Below are positions 1 to 7,189 of a stretch of 54,362 nt of DNA, one piece after another. Source of the stretch: an uncultured Clostridia bacterium (lineage in GTDB: Bacteria; Bacillota; Clostridia; Oscillospirales; Acutalibacteraceae). The stretch's first letter is position 1, and each line of letters opens with the position of its first letter. Below the pieces are notes generated by a model, which was not told where the DNA came from, made no database searches, and saw only the letters and a program-made list of their open reading frames with translations. The DNA is taken from the NCBI GenBank assembly GCA_946493765.1, contig CAMMAZ010000007.1, positions 1-54,362 on the forward strand. The letters are read 5' to 3'. The translations under genes were made by a program, and so were the position numbers.

Positions 1-162
1 CTACACGGTTTATAAACAAAAAGCGTTAAGTCGTGGCTTTCGGCAACGAGTGGGAGTAAACGAAACATAATCTGCACGAATATTCAGTTTTTTTGGATGC
101 AAAAGCAGATTGAGATTTGGAAATCCTCTTACATTGCCAACGCATGCAAAGATTTGTGAAAT

Positions 163-196
163 AAAAAAGCATTGCCAAAAACGGCAATGCTTTTTT
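163..196. terminator. Bidirectional terminator hairpin beside hxlR
   Basis: A 14-bp perfect inverted repeat (arms 163-176 and 183-196, six-base loop) is flanked by A and T runs, so it can terminate transcription in both directions. It lies 20 bases beyond the stop of the minus-strand HxlR gene. Bases 1-160 hold no gene I can support. Confidence 0.85.
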
Positions 197-215
197 ACTT
201 GTTGAAGCGTCCGCC

Positions 216-551
216 TTAATGCAGCGACGCTTTGTATCCCTCGCCCCAATTTTTCATAGCGTCGAGGATCGGCTTGAGACTTTGTCCCAATTCCGTCAAT
301 GTGTATTCCACTCGCGGCGGGACTTCCGGGTAAACGGTTCGGGTCAACAGACCGCTTGCCTCCATATCCCGCAGCTGGGCGGTCAGCACCTTTTGGGACA
401 CGCTGCCGATGGATTTTTTCAGCTCTCCGAACCGCTTGGTTCCGGGCATCAAATCGCGCAGGATCAAAACCTTCCATTTATCGCCGATCAGCGTTAAAGT
501 GGTTTCTACCGGGCAAGCCGGCAATGCTTTTACATTTTTCGTTTCACGCAT
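216..551 (-). CDS. HxlR-family transcriptional regulator
   Basis: 111-residue winged-helix regulator of the HxlR/DUF24 family. Family hallmarks are visible: CPVETTLTLIGDKWK near the N-terminus (Cys13 at the position redox-sensing members use), RFGELKKSIGSVSQK as recognition region, and YPEVPPRVEYTLTELG in the wing. The start chosen is ATG 551 with AGGAG nine bases upstream; a TTG at 554 is an alternative. It diverges from a metallo-beta-lactamase-like gene. A palindrome overlapping its own early transcribed region (573-587) is repeated twice in front of that gene, so autoregulation plus control of the divergent unit is likely. HxlR proteins respond to aldehydes, quinones or disulfide stress; the ligand here is unknown. 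Confidence 0.93.
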   Translation of the reverse strand: MRETKNVKALPACPVETTLTLIGDKWKVLILRDLMPGTKRFGELKKSIGSVSQKVLTAQLRDMEASGLLTRTVYPEVPPRVEYTLTELGQSLKPILDAMKNWGEGYKASLH

Positions 552-572
552 CAATCCGGTCTCCTTTCATTG

Positions 573-587
573 GTTTCTTTTTGTAAC
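573..587. promoter_or_regulatory. Putative HxlR operator, copy 1
   Basis: GTTTC-N5-GTAAC imperfect palindrome just downstream of the predicted hxlR -10, a position suited to repression of hxlR. The same motif recurs at 699 and 724. The link to HxlR is inferred from position and repetition. Confidence 0.6.
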
Positions 588-597
588 CAGCAATCCT

Positions 598-627
598 ATT
601 ATAAGATACTAGCCGTTTGGAAATCAA
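598..627 (-). promoter_or_regulatory. Predicted hxlR promoter
   Basis: On the minus strand TTGATT (627-622), an 18-base spacer and TATAAT (603-598). Transcription would start about 10 bases downstream, inside operator copy 1. Confidence 0.55.
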
Positions 628-698
628 TAGCCGCAACATAAAAAATAAAAATTTTTTCTTGCACCGGAAAAGCCAAAAACCCGCAAAATAGCGCAATT

Positions 699-714
699 GT
701 TTCTTTTGGGTAAC
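699..714. promoter_or_regulatory. Putative HxlR operator, copy 2
   Basis: GTTTC-N6-GTAAC, offset by exactly 25 bases from copy 3, so the two would lie on nearly the same face of the helix. Both lie upstream of the -35 of the divergent gene, a position typical of activation. Confidence 0.6.
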
Positions 715-723
715 CGTCCAATT

Positions 724-739
724 GTTTCCTTTTGGTAAC
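724..739. promoter_or_regulatory. Putative HxlR operator, copy 3
   Basis: GTTTC-N6-GTAAC centred about 65 bases upstream of the predicted start of transcription of the 911 gene. With copy 2 it forms a 25-base direct repeat, which resembles the paired 25-bp HxlR sites in front of Bacillus subtilis hxlAB. Confidence 0.6.
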
Positions 740-761
740 TACACAACAAAAAAGTGCTTAC

Positions 762-789
762 TTTACAAAAAAACTACAACTCGTATAAT
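762..789 (+). promoter_or_regulatory. Predicted promoter of the MBL-like/macro/sirtuin unit
   Basis: TTTACA (762-767), 16-base spacer, TATAAT (784-789). The leader to the start codon at 911 is about 115 bases. Confidence 0.65.
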
Positions 790-910
790 AAAAGCAAGAG
801 CAAAAGAAACGGCCGATCTTAAGACTCGAAGCAACAAATCAAAAGAAAAAATACCTGTTGAAAAACAATTGGGTAATGCCAAACATTTGAATACCAAGGA
901 GGACCCTACC

Positions 911-1702
911 ATGAATAAAAACACATTTCAAACGGTTCAGCTTAAAAAGGGCGAAATGAACGTTTATGATTTCGGCGGTGTGAAACTGCACGCCTACAAA
1001 ACCAATGACTTTATCGACGATGAAGTTTTCATCGTTGAGAAAAACGGCAAAGCCGTTATCATCGAATCTCCCTGTTTCTTTGACAATATTGCGGAACTGA
1101 CCGCCTATTTGAAAGATATGGAAGTCGCGGGCATGCTGGTCGCCTACCACGGCGCGGGCGCAACCTTTCTGCCAAACGTTCCTAAATATGCAACGCAAAA
1201 TGCGTTGGATTATTCCAAAACGGGCGGTGGCAAAGGGTTAATTGACAATTTCACCAACACATTCGGAGAAAGCTTTGACAATACGGTGCATCCAATCACC
1301 CATGTGATCGAAGCGGGGAAAATCAACATCGGCGGCATTGATTTTGTGATCAAACAGACAGCAGAGGCTTTTGATGTGGAAATTCCCGAAATCAACGCCG
1401 TTTACACCCACATGCTCGGTCATGACTGCCATTCCATTGTTGCCGGAGCCGGTCACGCCGATGCGATGATTGCCGAGCTTTACGGCTATATCACAAAAGG
1501 ATATGATTTGATTCTGACCTCGCATTATACCCCTGAAGATTTGAAGGATGCCGAAACCAAAATCGACTATCTTAAAAATTTGAAAACCATTGCAGCAGAA
1601 TGCGATGACGCCGAACAGTTCAAGGCGGCAGTGCAAAAACAGTATCCGGCCTATAGCGGGCAAAATTATCTGGATATGACGGCGGGCTTCTTCTTTGCCT
1701 GA
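911..1702 (+). CDS. Metallo-beta-lactamase-fold-like protein lacking the metal motif
   Basis: 263-residue soluble protein. The order of segments (DEVFIVEKNGKAVIIES, a central histidine loop, a late MLGHDCHSIV, a final LTSHY) resembles the metallo-beta-lactamase fold. The canonical HxHxDH loop is replaced by AYHGAGATF around His80, so a normal dinuclear site is unlikely, though His80, His171, His174 and His205 remain. The start is ATG 911, preceded by AAGGAGG at the right distance; the frame stays open upstream but overlaps the promoter. It is divergent from HxlR and the first gene before the macrodomain gene. Function unknown; a redox or aldehyde-stress role would fit an HxlR target. Confidence 0.7.
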   Translation: MNKNTFQTVQLKKGEMNVYDFGGVKLHAYKTNDFIDDEVFIVEKNGKAVIIESPCFFDNIAELTAYLKDMEVAGMLVAYHGAGATFLPNVPKYATQNALDYSKTGGGKGLIDNFTNTFGESFDNTVHPITHVIEAGKINIGGIDFVIKQTAEAFDVEIPEINAVYTHMLGHDCHSIVAGAGHADAMIAELYGYITKGYDLILTSHYTPEDLKDAETKIDYLKNLKTIAAECDDAEQFKAAVQKQYPAYSGQNYLDMTAGFFFA

Positions 1703-1751
1703 AAACGACAAAAATGAAAACTTTCTGGCAGGCATATATTGAATGATTTTT

Positions 1752-1800
1752 CGGACAGCCGCCATGTGTTTTTACGTTGGAATGCATGGCGGCTTGTCCG
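1752..1800 (+). other. Strong intercistronic hairpin
   Basis: Arms 1752-1766 and 1785-1800 pair over 15 bp with one bulged T, around an 18-base loop. There is no T tract after it, so it is not a classical terminator. It separates the MBL-like gene from the macrodomain gene and could stabilise or process the shared mRNA. Confidence 0.6.
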
Positions 1801-1829
1801 CAAAGTGCGGTGATACAGGAGGAGATAGC

Positions 1830-2609
1830 ATGACACAGGAACAAAGGCGGCTTTATTTGATTCACGCCTTGCTTGAAGAGCAACCGGCATATGCGGGAAT
1901 AGAAATTCCGGAAGACGAACAGCAACAGAAAACGCTACTTCGCTCGCTTTTCAATATTCGCATGCCCTGTCCGGCCAGTCGGGATTTTCTGGCGGTACAG
2001 GACGTTTATTTGCAGGAGGAAACACGACGCAAGGGCATCACCGACCTTGCCGATCTGCAGCCGGTACAGAAAGGGATTTATCTCTGGCAGGGCGATATCA
2101 CCACCCTGCGCTGCGATGCGATCGTCAATGCGGCCAATTCGCAAATGCTGGGTTGCTTTGTTCCTTGTCACGGCTGCATCGACAATGCTATCCATACCTT
2201 TTCGGGCGTCCAGCTGCGGGCTTCCTGCGCAAAATTGATGCAGCGGCAAGGGCATGAGGAGGAAACCGGTAAGGCGAAAATCACACCCGCCTTTAATCTG
2301 CCTTGCAGATATATTCTCCACACTGTGGGGCCGATCATTTCCGGATCCGTTACAAAACGGGAGCGGGAACTGTTAGCTTCCTGCTATCGTTCCTGTCTGG
2401 AAGTTGCAGTGGAAAATGACCTAAAAAACATTGCATTTTGTTGTATTTCAACGGGAGAATTCCATTTTCCGAACGATCAGGCGGCGAAGATCGCGGTCCA
2501 GACGGTGAAAGCATATCAAGAACGAACAAACAGCAAGATTGAGGTGATATTCAATGTTTTTAAGGAGACCGATCTCAACATCTACCGGAAACTGCTGGGA
2601 ACAAATTGA
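1830..2609 (+). CDS. Zinc-type macrodomain protein-ADP-ribose hydrolase
   Basis: 259 residues. After an N-terminal helical region (1-80) comes a macrodomain: QGDI (87-90), the ADP-ribose-binding NAAN (100-103), and the Cys/His-rich LGCFVPCHGCIDNAIH (107-122) that matches the zinc-binding loop of sirtuin-linked macrodomains, then CISTGEFHFP (205-214) as the second ligand loop. Such enzymes remove ADP-ribose from proteins, reversing the linked class M sirtuin. Start ATG 1830 follows AGGAGG. Its 3' end overlaps the sirtuin gene by 56 bases, which implies coupled translation. In staphylococci and streptococci this pair sits with GcvH-L and LplA2; neither is present here. Confidence 0.9.
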   Translation: MTQEQRRLYLIHALLEEQPAYAGIEIPEDEQQQKTLLRSLFNIRMPCPASRDFLAVQDVYLQEETRRKGITDLADLQPVQKGIYLWQGDITTLRCDAIVNAANSQMLGCFVPCHGCIDNAIHTFSGVQLRASCAKLMQRQGHEEETGKAKITPAFNLPCRYILHTVGPIISGSVTKRERELLASCYRSCLEVAVENDLKNIAFCCISTGEFHFPNDQAAKIAVQTVKAYQERTNSKIEVIFNVFKETDLNIYRKLLGTN

Positions 2610-3423
2610 AAAATTGAAACAGGAGATCGAGACCGCCGACGCTATTGTGATCGGTGCAGGGGCTGGCATGTCCACCTCCGCCGGCATGACCTATGACGGC
2701 GAGCGCTTTGCAAAAAACTTTTCGGATTTTCATCAAAAATACGGCTTTCGCGATATGTATTCCGGTGGGTTTTATCCCTATAGCACATTAGAGGAGCACT
2801 GGGCCTATTGGAGCCGGTATATTTTTATCAATCGCTACACCGACGCACCCAAACCGGTTTATGAAGACTTATATTATTGCATAAAGGACAAGGACTATTT
2901 TGTTCTCACCACCAATGTCGATCACTGCTTCCAAAAAGCCGGATTTGACAAAAAGCGCCTGTTTTACACACAGGGAGACTATGGGCTTTGGCAATGTTCC
3001 AAACCTTGTCATGACAAAACCTATGATAATGAAGAGCAAGTTCGCCGGATGGTCCAGCAGCAAAAGGATATGCGAGTGCCGACAGATTTGGTTCCACGCT
3101 GTCCTGTTTGCGGCGTGCCGATGACGATGAATTTAAGATCGGACGACACTTTTGTGCAGGACGAAGGTTGGTATGCCGCCGCCGGAAGATACGAAGATTT
3201 TATCCGCCGCCATAAGGGACTGCATATTTTATTTTTGGAACTGGGCGTTGGGGCAAACACCCCGGTTATCATTAAATATCCGTTCTGGCAGATGACTGCA
3301 AAAAATCCAAAAGCGGTCTATGTCTGCGTGAATTTCGGCGAGGCGTTTTGTCCGGATGCAATCGAACAGCAGTCGATTTGTATCAACGCGGATATCGGCA
3401 CAGTGTTCAAACAAATGCAGTAA
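2554..3423 (+). CDS. Class M sirtuin (SirTM), probable protein ADP-ribosyltransferase
   Basis: 289 residues. NAD-binding GAGAGMSTSAG (34-44), TTNVDHCFQKAG (119-130) in place of the usual TQNxDxLHxxAG, and YTQGDYG (138-144) where Gln140 occupies the place of the classical catalytic His. These are class M features, a group that ADP-ribosylates lipoylated carrier proteins instead of deacylating. Zinc-ribbon cysteines are Cys148, Cys152, Cys183 and Cys186. Start ATG 2554 has GAGGTGA upstream and lies inside the macrodomain gene. No carrier protein or lipoate ligase is encoded in this window, so the substrate must be elsewhere or different. Confidence 0.9.
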   Translation: MFLRRPISTSTGNCWEQIEKLKQEIETADAIVIGAGAGMSTSAGMTYDGERFAKNFSDFHQKYGFRDMYSGGFYPYSTLEEHWAYWSRYIFINRYTDAPKPVYEDLYYCIKDKDYFVLTTNVDHCFQKAGFDKKRLFYTQGDYGLWQCSKPCHDKTYDNEEQVRRMVQQQKDMRVPTDLVPRCPVCGVPMTMNLRSDDTFVQDEGWYAAAGRYEDFIRRHKGLHILFLELGVGANTPVIIKYPFWQMTAKNPKAVYVCVNFGEAFCPDAIEQQSICINADIGTVFKQMQ

Positions 3424-3492
3424 ACAGCGTTGTTAAACTATGTTACAATACACGAAAAAAACGGCTTTTTTTATTGCAATGGAATAAAATGC

Positions 3493-3521
3493 TTGCAATT
3501 AAAAGCAAGAAATGTTACGAT
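3493..3521 (+). promoter_or_regulatory. Possible promoter of the pyruvyl-transferase-like gene
   Basis: TTGCAA, 17-base spacer, TACGAT with an upstream TGT. A second extended -10, TGT-TACAAT at 3441-3449, is an alternative that would give a longer leader. Confidence 0.35.
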
Positions 3522-3551
3522 AACAACAGGGGGAAGCGCAGATTGGGCGGG

Positions 3552-4955
3552 ATGAAAATGAAAATTCTGATTGTTTCCTATGTTGATGATAATTTCGGCG
3601 ATAATCTGATCCGCATCTGTTTTGAACAGCTGCTGCGGGTCGTTTTGCGCAATTTAGGGCTGTCCGAAAATGAATGTCAGATCGAGAAAATGCCGCTCAA
3701 AAGCATTGATGCCGATCTGGTCGCGGGTGCGGATATTATCTTTTTTGCCGGCGGCGGTTTATTCGGGATGAGTTATCTCAATTTTTTCCCCTTTTTGGAC
3801 AGCATCACAAAACTGGCGGATGAAAAGGGCATTCCTGTTGTTTTTTCATCAATCGGCATCAACAATATGAACGCTACTGCCGATGGTGAACAAGCGCTGA
3901 AAACAATTTTGCGGCGCAAATGCATCAAGGCGGTTTCGGTGCGGGAAAATCTGGACTTTTTTAAAACGTATGCGAAAGGCTGTGATTTTCGCATCGAATC
4001 GGTCTGTGACCCGGCGGTGTGGACGCAATATATCTATCATTTGCGCGCGACTCGGAAAACACGAACCATTGGAATCAACGTTGTTCGCGGCGGTCTTTTT
4101 AAAGACAATCAAAAGGACTGGGGCATGACCGATGAACTGCGCTATCTGGATGATTTGCGCAAACGGCTGGAAGCGGATGGTTTTTCCTGCATCTTTTATA
4201 CCAACGGAAGCGTTCTGGATAACAACACACTGCATTATTTTGCGCGGGAATATAAAATTCCGGAACAAAACCTTGTCTATCCGCAGACAACGCGGGAAGT
4301 TGTTGAAACGGTGGCGGGATTCGAGGCAGTTGCTACCTTTCGGATGCATTCGTCGATCATCGCCTATGCGTTCGGGATCCCCTCTGTTGCGCTGGTCTGG
4401 AACGACAAAATCCCGTTTTTCTATGACAACATAGGACATCCGGAAAGAGCGCTTGTGTTTGAAAACTGGGATGCTAAAATCGTTTTTGAACAGATCACGG
4501 CAATTTTAGATACCAAAGAAACGGAAAAATTAGATCCGGAATATTTAATGTCGCTTTATAATTTTTTGTACCGGACAGTGCTGGAACAATGCGAAAAAGC
4601 GCAGGATACCCCGGCCTATACGTTTGAAACCGTTGCCGCGGCGTTGGCGGCAGATGCGAAAAGGATCGAAAAAGAGGATACATTTGATCTTCGCGTCAAG
4701 CTTGAAAAGGCAGAGAAGCATTATCTGGCGCGGTTCACAGAACTTCGCAGAAAAGACGGCGAAATCAGGAAATACCAAAGGGAGATCGAGGCGCGAAAAA
4801 AAGAATGCGATCGCTGCCGGGAAGATCTGCGGCTGTGCCGGGAACAGATGCAAGCGCAAAAGGAAACGCTGCAAAAACAGAAGGAAGAGCTCGATGGACT
4901 GAATCGCATGCTTGCCGTCCGTGTTTGCAGACGGTTGAAACGAAAAACGAAATAG
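3552..4955 (+). CDS. Polysaccharide pyruvyl-transferase family protein with coiled-coil tail
   Basis: About 467 residues. The first ~350 match the CsaB/WcaK-like pyruvyl transferase family: KILIVSYVDDNFGDNLI at the start, FFAGGGLFG (about 65-73), and a late FRMHSSIIAYAFGIPSVAL, a family-typical RxHxxI..G.P motif. Members add pyruvate ketals to surface glycans. Residues ~385-455 are Lys/Glu/Arg-rich with long heptad-like stretches, a predicted coiled coil not usual for the family. The start is uncertain: ATG 3552, ATG 3558, or TTG 3543, which has the best spaced ribosome site (AGGGGG 3528-3533). No glycan cluster surrounds it, so the acceptor is unknown. Confidence 0.85.
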   Translation: MKMKILIVSYVDDNFGDNLIRICFEQLLRVVLRNLGLSENECQIEKMPLKSIDADLVAGADIIFFAGGGLFGMSYLNFFPFLDSITKLADEKGIPVVFSSIGINNMNATADGEQALKTILRRKCIKAVSVRENLDFFKTYAKGCDFRIESVCDPAVWTQYIYHLRATRKTRTIGINVVRGGLFKDNQKDWGMTDELRYLDDLRKRLEADGFSCIFYTNGSVLDNNTLHYFAREYKIPEQNLVYPQTTREVVETVAGFEAVATFRMHSSIIAYAFGIPSVALVWNDKIPFFYDNIGHPERALVFENWDAKIVFEQITAILDTKETEKLDPEYLMSLYNFLYRTVLEQCEKAQDTPAYTFETVAAALAADAKRIEKEDTFDLRVKLEKAEKHYLARFTELRRKDGEIRKYQREIEARKKECDRCREDLRLCREQMQAQKETLQKQKEELDGLNRMLAVRVCRRLKRKTK

Positions 4956-4992
4956 TCTCGTTTTTTTGATATATAAGCACAGCTTATATATC
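4943..4992 (+). terminator. Terminator overlapping the stop codon plus AT-rich inverted repeat
   Basis: AAAAACGA/TCGTTTTT pairs across the stop codon and runs into a T tract. It is followed at once by an 11-bp perfect inverted repeat (4968-4978 / 4982-4992, three-base loop). Confidence 0.6.
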
Positions 4993-5010
4993 ATGTAATT
5001 AGAAAATATC

Positions 5011-5039
5011 TTTACTTATATTCAGTTATATATTATAAT
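5011..5039 (+). promoter_or_regulatory. Predicted promoter of the CofE-like gene
   Basis: TTTACT, 17-base spacer, TATAAT at 5034-5039. Confidence 0.6.
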
Positions 5040-5085
5040 AAATCTGTTTGAAGTGAATCAATGGAAAACAGAAAGGTGAAAAGCA

Positions 5086-6282
5086 ATGGAAAGAAAAGTC
5101 GGAACTATCTCCATGGGTATTCGCTGTCCGATCATCCGGCAGGGAGATGATCTTGCTAAAATTGTAGCGGATAGCGTGCTGGACGCGGCACAAAGCGAGG
5201 GTTTCTCACTGCGGGACAGAGATGTGATCAGTATCACGGAGTCGATTGTCGCAAGATCGCAGGGGAACTATGCGAGTGTGGATGCAATTGCAAAAGATGT
5301 GCAAAAAAAACTGGGCGGTGGTACTGTCGGTGTCATTTTCCCGATTTTATCCCGCAATCGTTTTGCCATTTGCCTGCGCGGTATCGCCAAAGGAGCCAAA
5401 AAGATTGTTTTGATGCTCAGTTATCCGAGCGATGAAGTGGGCAATGAACTCGTGTCGCTCGATGCGTTGGATCAAGCGGGGGTTGATCCCTACAGTGATG
5501 TGTTGACGTTATCGGAATACCGCAGGCTGTTTGGAGAGAATAAGCATCCCTTTACAGGTGTGGATTATGTTTCCTATTACAGTGAATTGATCAGAGAATG
5601 CGGCGCTGAGGTGGAGATTGTTTTTGCCAATTCACCTAAGGTGATTTTGAATTATACCGACAGCGTCTTAACCTGTGATATCCATACCCGTGCGCGCACC
5701 AAGCGCATTTTGAAAGCGGCGGGCGCAAAACGTGTCTGCGGTTTGGACGATTTGTTGACCGCTTCGGTGGACGGCAGCGGCTATAACGAAAAATTCGGGC
5801 TGCTCGGCTCCAACAAATCGGATGAAAACACAGTTAAACTGTTTCCACGTGAATGCATGGAGCTTGTGAAAACCATTCAGGCAGATGTTTTGGCGCGTAC
5901 CGGTAAACATGTAGAAGTAATGGTTTACGGTGATGGTGCATTCAAAGATCCGCAGGGAAAGATTTGGGAGCTCGCAGATCCTTGTGTGTCTCCGGCATTT
6001 ACCGACGGACTTGTCGGCACGCCAAATGAATTGAAATTAAAATATTTAGCGGATAATGATTTTAAGGATTTAAGCGGCGAAGCATTGCAAAAAGCCATTT
6101 CGGACAGTATCCGTCAAAAAGATGGCAGCAGTCTGGTCGGTAATATGGCGGCGCAGGGCACAACGCCGCGGCAGTTAACGGATCTGATCGGTTCGCTGTG
6201 CGATCTTACCAGTGGTTCAGGTGATAAAGGCACACCGGTCGTTTTGGTGCAGGGATATTTTGACAATTATGTAAATGAATAA
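5086..6282 (+). CDS. Coenzyme F420-0:L-glutamate ligase-like protein (CofE family)
   Basis: 398 residues. The family is recognised from the N-terminal GDDLAKIV, the central DVISITESIVARSQGNY, and the DxxG-rich middle. CofE adds glutamate to F420-0 with GTP, but no other F420 gene is visible here and most Clostridia do not make F420; long CofE-like proteins in Firmicutes probably amidate or glutamylate another compound, so the substrate should be left open. The start ATG 5086 follows GAAAGGTG. A strong terminator follows directly. Confidence 0.8.
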   Translation: MERKVGTISMGIRCPIIRQGDDLAKIVADSVLDAAQSEGFSLRDRDVISITESIVARSQGNYASVDAIAKDVQKKLGGGTVGVIFPILSRNRFAICLRGIAKGAKKIVLMLSYPSDEVGNELVSLDALDQAGVDPYSDVLTLSEYRRLFGENKHPFTGVDYVSYYSELIRECGAEVEIVFANSPKVILNYTDSVLTCDIHTRARTKRILKAAGAKRVCGLDDLLTASVDGSGYNEKFGLLGSNKSDENTVKLFPRECMELVKTIQADVLARTGKHVEVMVYGDGAFKDPQGKIWELADPCVSPAFTDGLVGTPNELKLKYLADNDFKDLSGEALQKAISDSIRQKDGSSLVGNMAAQGTTPRQLTDLIGSLCDLTSGSGDKGTPVVLVQGYFDNYVNE

Positions 6283-6287
6283 AAGAA

Positions 6288-6325
6288 AGCATACGCCGAT
6301 TTTCAAAATCGGCGTATGCTGTTTT
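6288..6325 (+). terminator. Terminator hairpin between the CofE-like gene and ydcF
   Basis: Arms 6288-6303 and 6305-6320 are perfectly complementary (a few central bases must form the loop), followed by GTTTT. The ydcF ribosome binding site starts only seven bases later. Confidence 0.8.
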
Positions 6326-6341
6326 ATGGAGGAAAGACAAG

Positions 6342-7139
6342 TTGAATTTATTGCAGATTGCCGAGAGTATCAACCGGCTGGGCGATTTTTGCGGCATGCG
6401 GGATATACCCGAACTGACACCGGCGGCGCTTTATGAAAAATACGGATTTTTGCAAGCGGACGTGCTGGTGCTGTTTGGCGGCAGCATTTTATGTGGCGGG
6501 GACGTGCTTGCCAGTGCGATGAAAGCCGGTGTTGCAAAAAAATATGGAATTGTAGGCGGCGTCGGACACACAACAAAAACGTTGCGGGAAAACATGCGTG
6601 CGCAGCTTTCGGCAAATTTGCCGGCCGAACTGTCGGAAGCGGAGATGTTTGCATTATACTTAAAAGAAAAATACAGTTTGCAGCCTGATTTTTTGGAATG
6701 CAGGTCCACCAATTGTGGGAATAACATTACTTTTTTACTGGAGCTTTTGCATCAAAAACAGATTCCGGTTCCCCGCATGATTCTGGTGCAGGATGCGACG
6801 ATGCAGCGCCGGATGGACGCGGGATTGCGCAAATATGCAGCAGATGGATTGACGATTGTCAATTACGCGGCGTACCGGACAAGGGTGTGTGTTAAAAATG
6901 AAAAGCTGGTTTTTGACAATCCCCCTAAAGGCATGTGGGATGTCGGGCGTTATGCATCGCTGCTGATGGGAGAAATTCGGCGCCTGTCGGATGATCAAGA
7001 CGGCTATGGCCCGAATGGAGCAGGATTTATCGCGCATGTTGATGTGCCAAAGAAGGTGCAGACGGCTTTTTCGACATTGCAGAAGGAGGACGTTGGAACG
7101 GTGCGTCCGGCGGATGACCAATTTGCAACGAAAAGATAA
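6342..7139 (+). CDS. ydcF: YdcF-like DUF218 protein
   Basis: 265 residues, the same length as E. coli YdcF (266). Conserved blocks in the same order: STNCGNN (about 126-132), VQDATMQRR (about 152-160), and DDQDGYGPNGAGFIAHVDVP near the C-terminus. The family has a DUF218/Rossmann-like fold; E. coli YdcF was shown to bind S-adenosylmethionine, but its cellular role is unknown. The start is TTG 6342 with TGGAGGAA eight bases before; no in-frame ATG fits. It lies right after a terminator, so it depends on readthrough or on an unseen promoter. Confidence 0.88.
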   Translation: MNLLQIAESINRLGDFCGMRDIPELTPAALYEKYGFLQADVLVLFGGSILCGGDVLASAMKAGVAKKYGIVGGVGHTTKTLRENMRAQLSANLPAELSEAEMFALYLKEKYSLQPDFLECRSTNCGNNITFLLELLHQKQIPVPRMILVQDATMQRRMDAGLRKYAADGLTIVNYAAYRTRVCVKNEKLVFDNPPKGMWDVGRYASLLMGEIRRLSDDQDGYGPNGAGFIAHVDVPKKVQTAFSTLQKEDVGTVRPADDQFATKR

Positions 7140-7175
7140 AAGCTTCGGAACCCTGAAAGGGTCCGAAGCTTTTTT
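7138..7175. terminator. Terminator between converging ydcF and NSS transporter genes
   Basis: AGCTTCGG-A-ACCC pairs with GGGTCCGAAGCT with one bulged A, followed by TTTTT on the plus strand. It may also act weakly for the minus-strand transporter. Confidence 0.85.
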
Positions 7176-7189
7176 GCTTTTTGAACAAT

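Noticed and set aside
1-160. Possible 3' end of a gene, frame ending near base 70, or a short frame 97-159
   Set aside because: Too short, no recognisable sequence, no ribosome site.
722-910. In-frame extension upstream of the MBL-like gene
   Set aside because: It covers the operators and promoter, has no ribosome site and reads as low-complexity Lys/Thr; ATG 911 has AAGGAGG.
5086-6282. F420 biosynthesis locus
   Set aside because: No cofC, cofD, cofG/H or F420-dependent enzymes nearby; a CofE-like protein alone is not evidence of F420.
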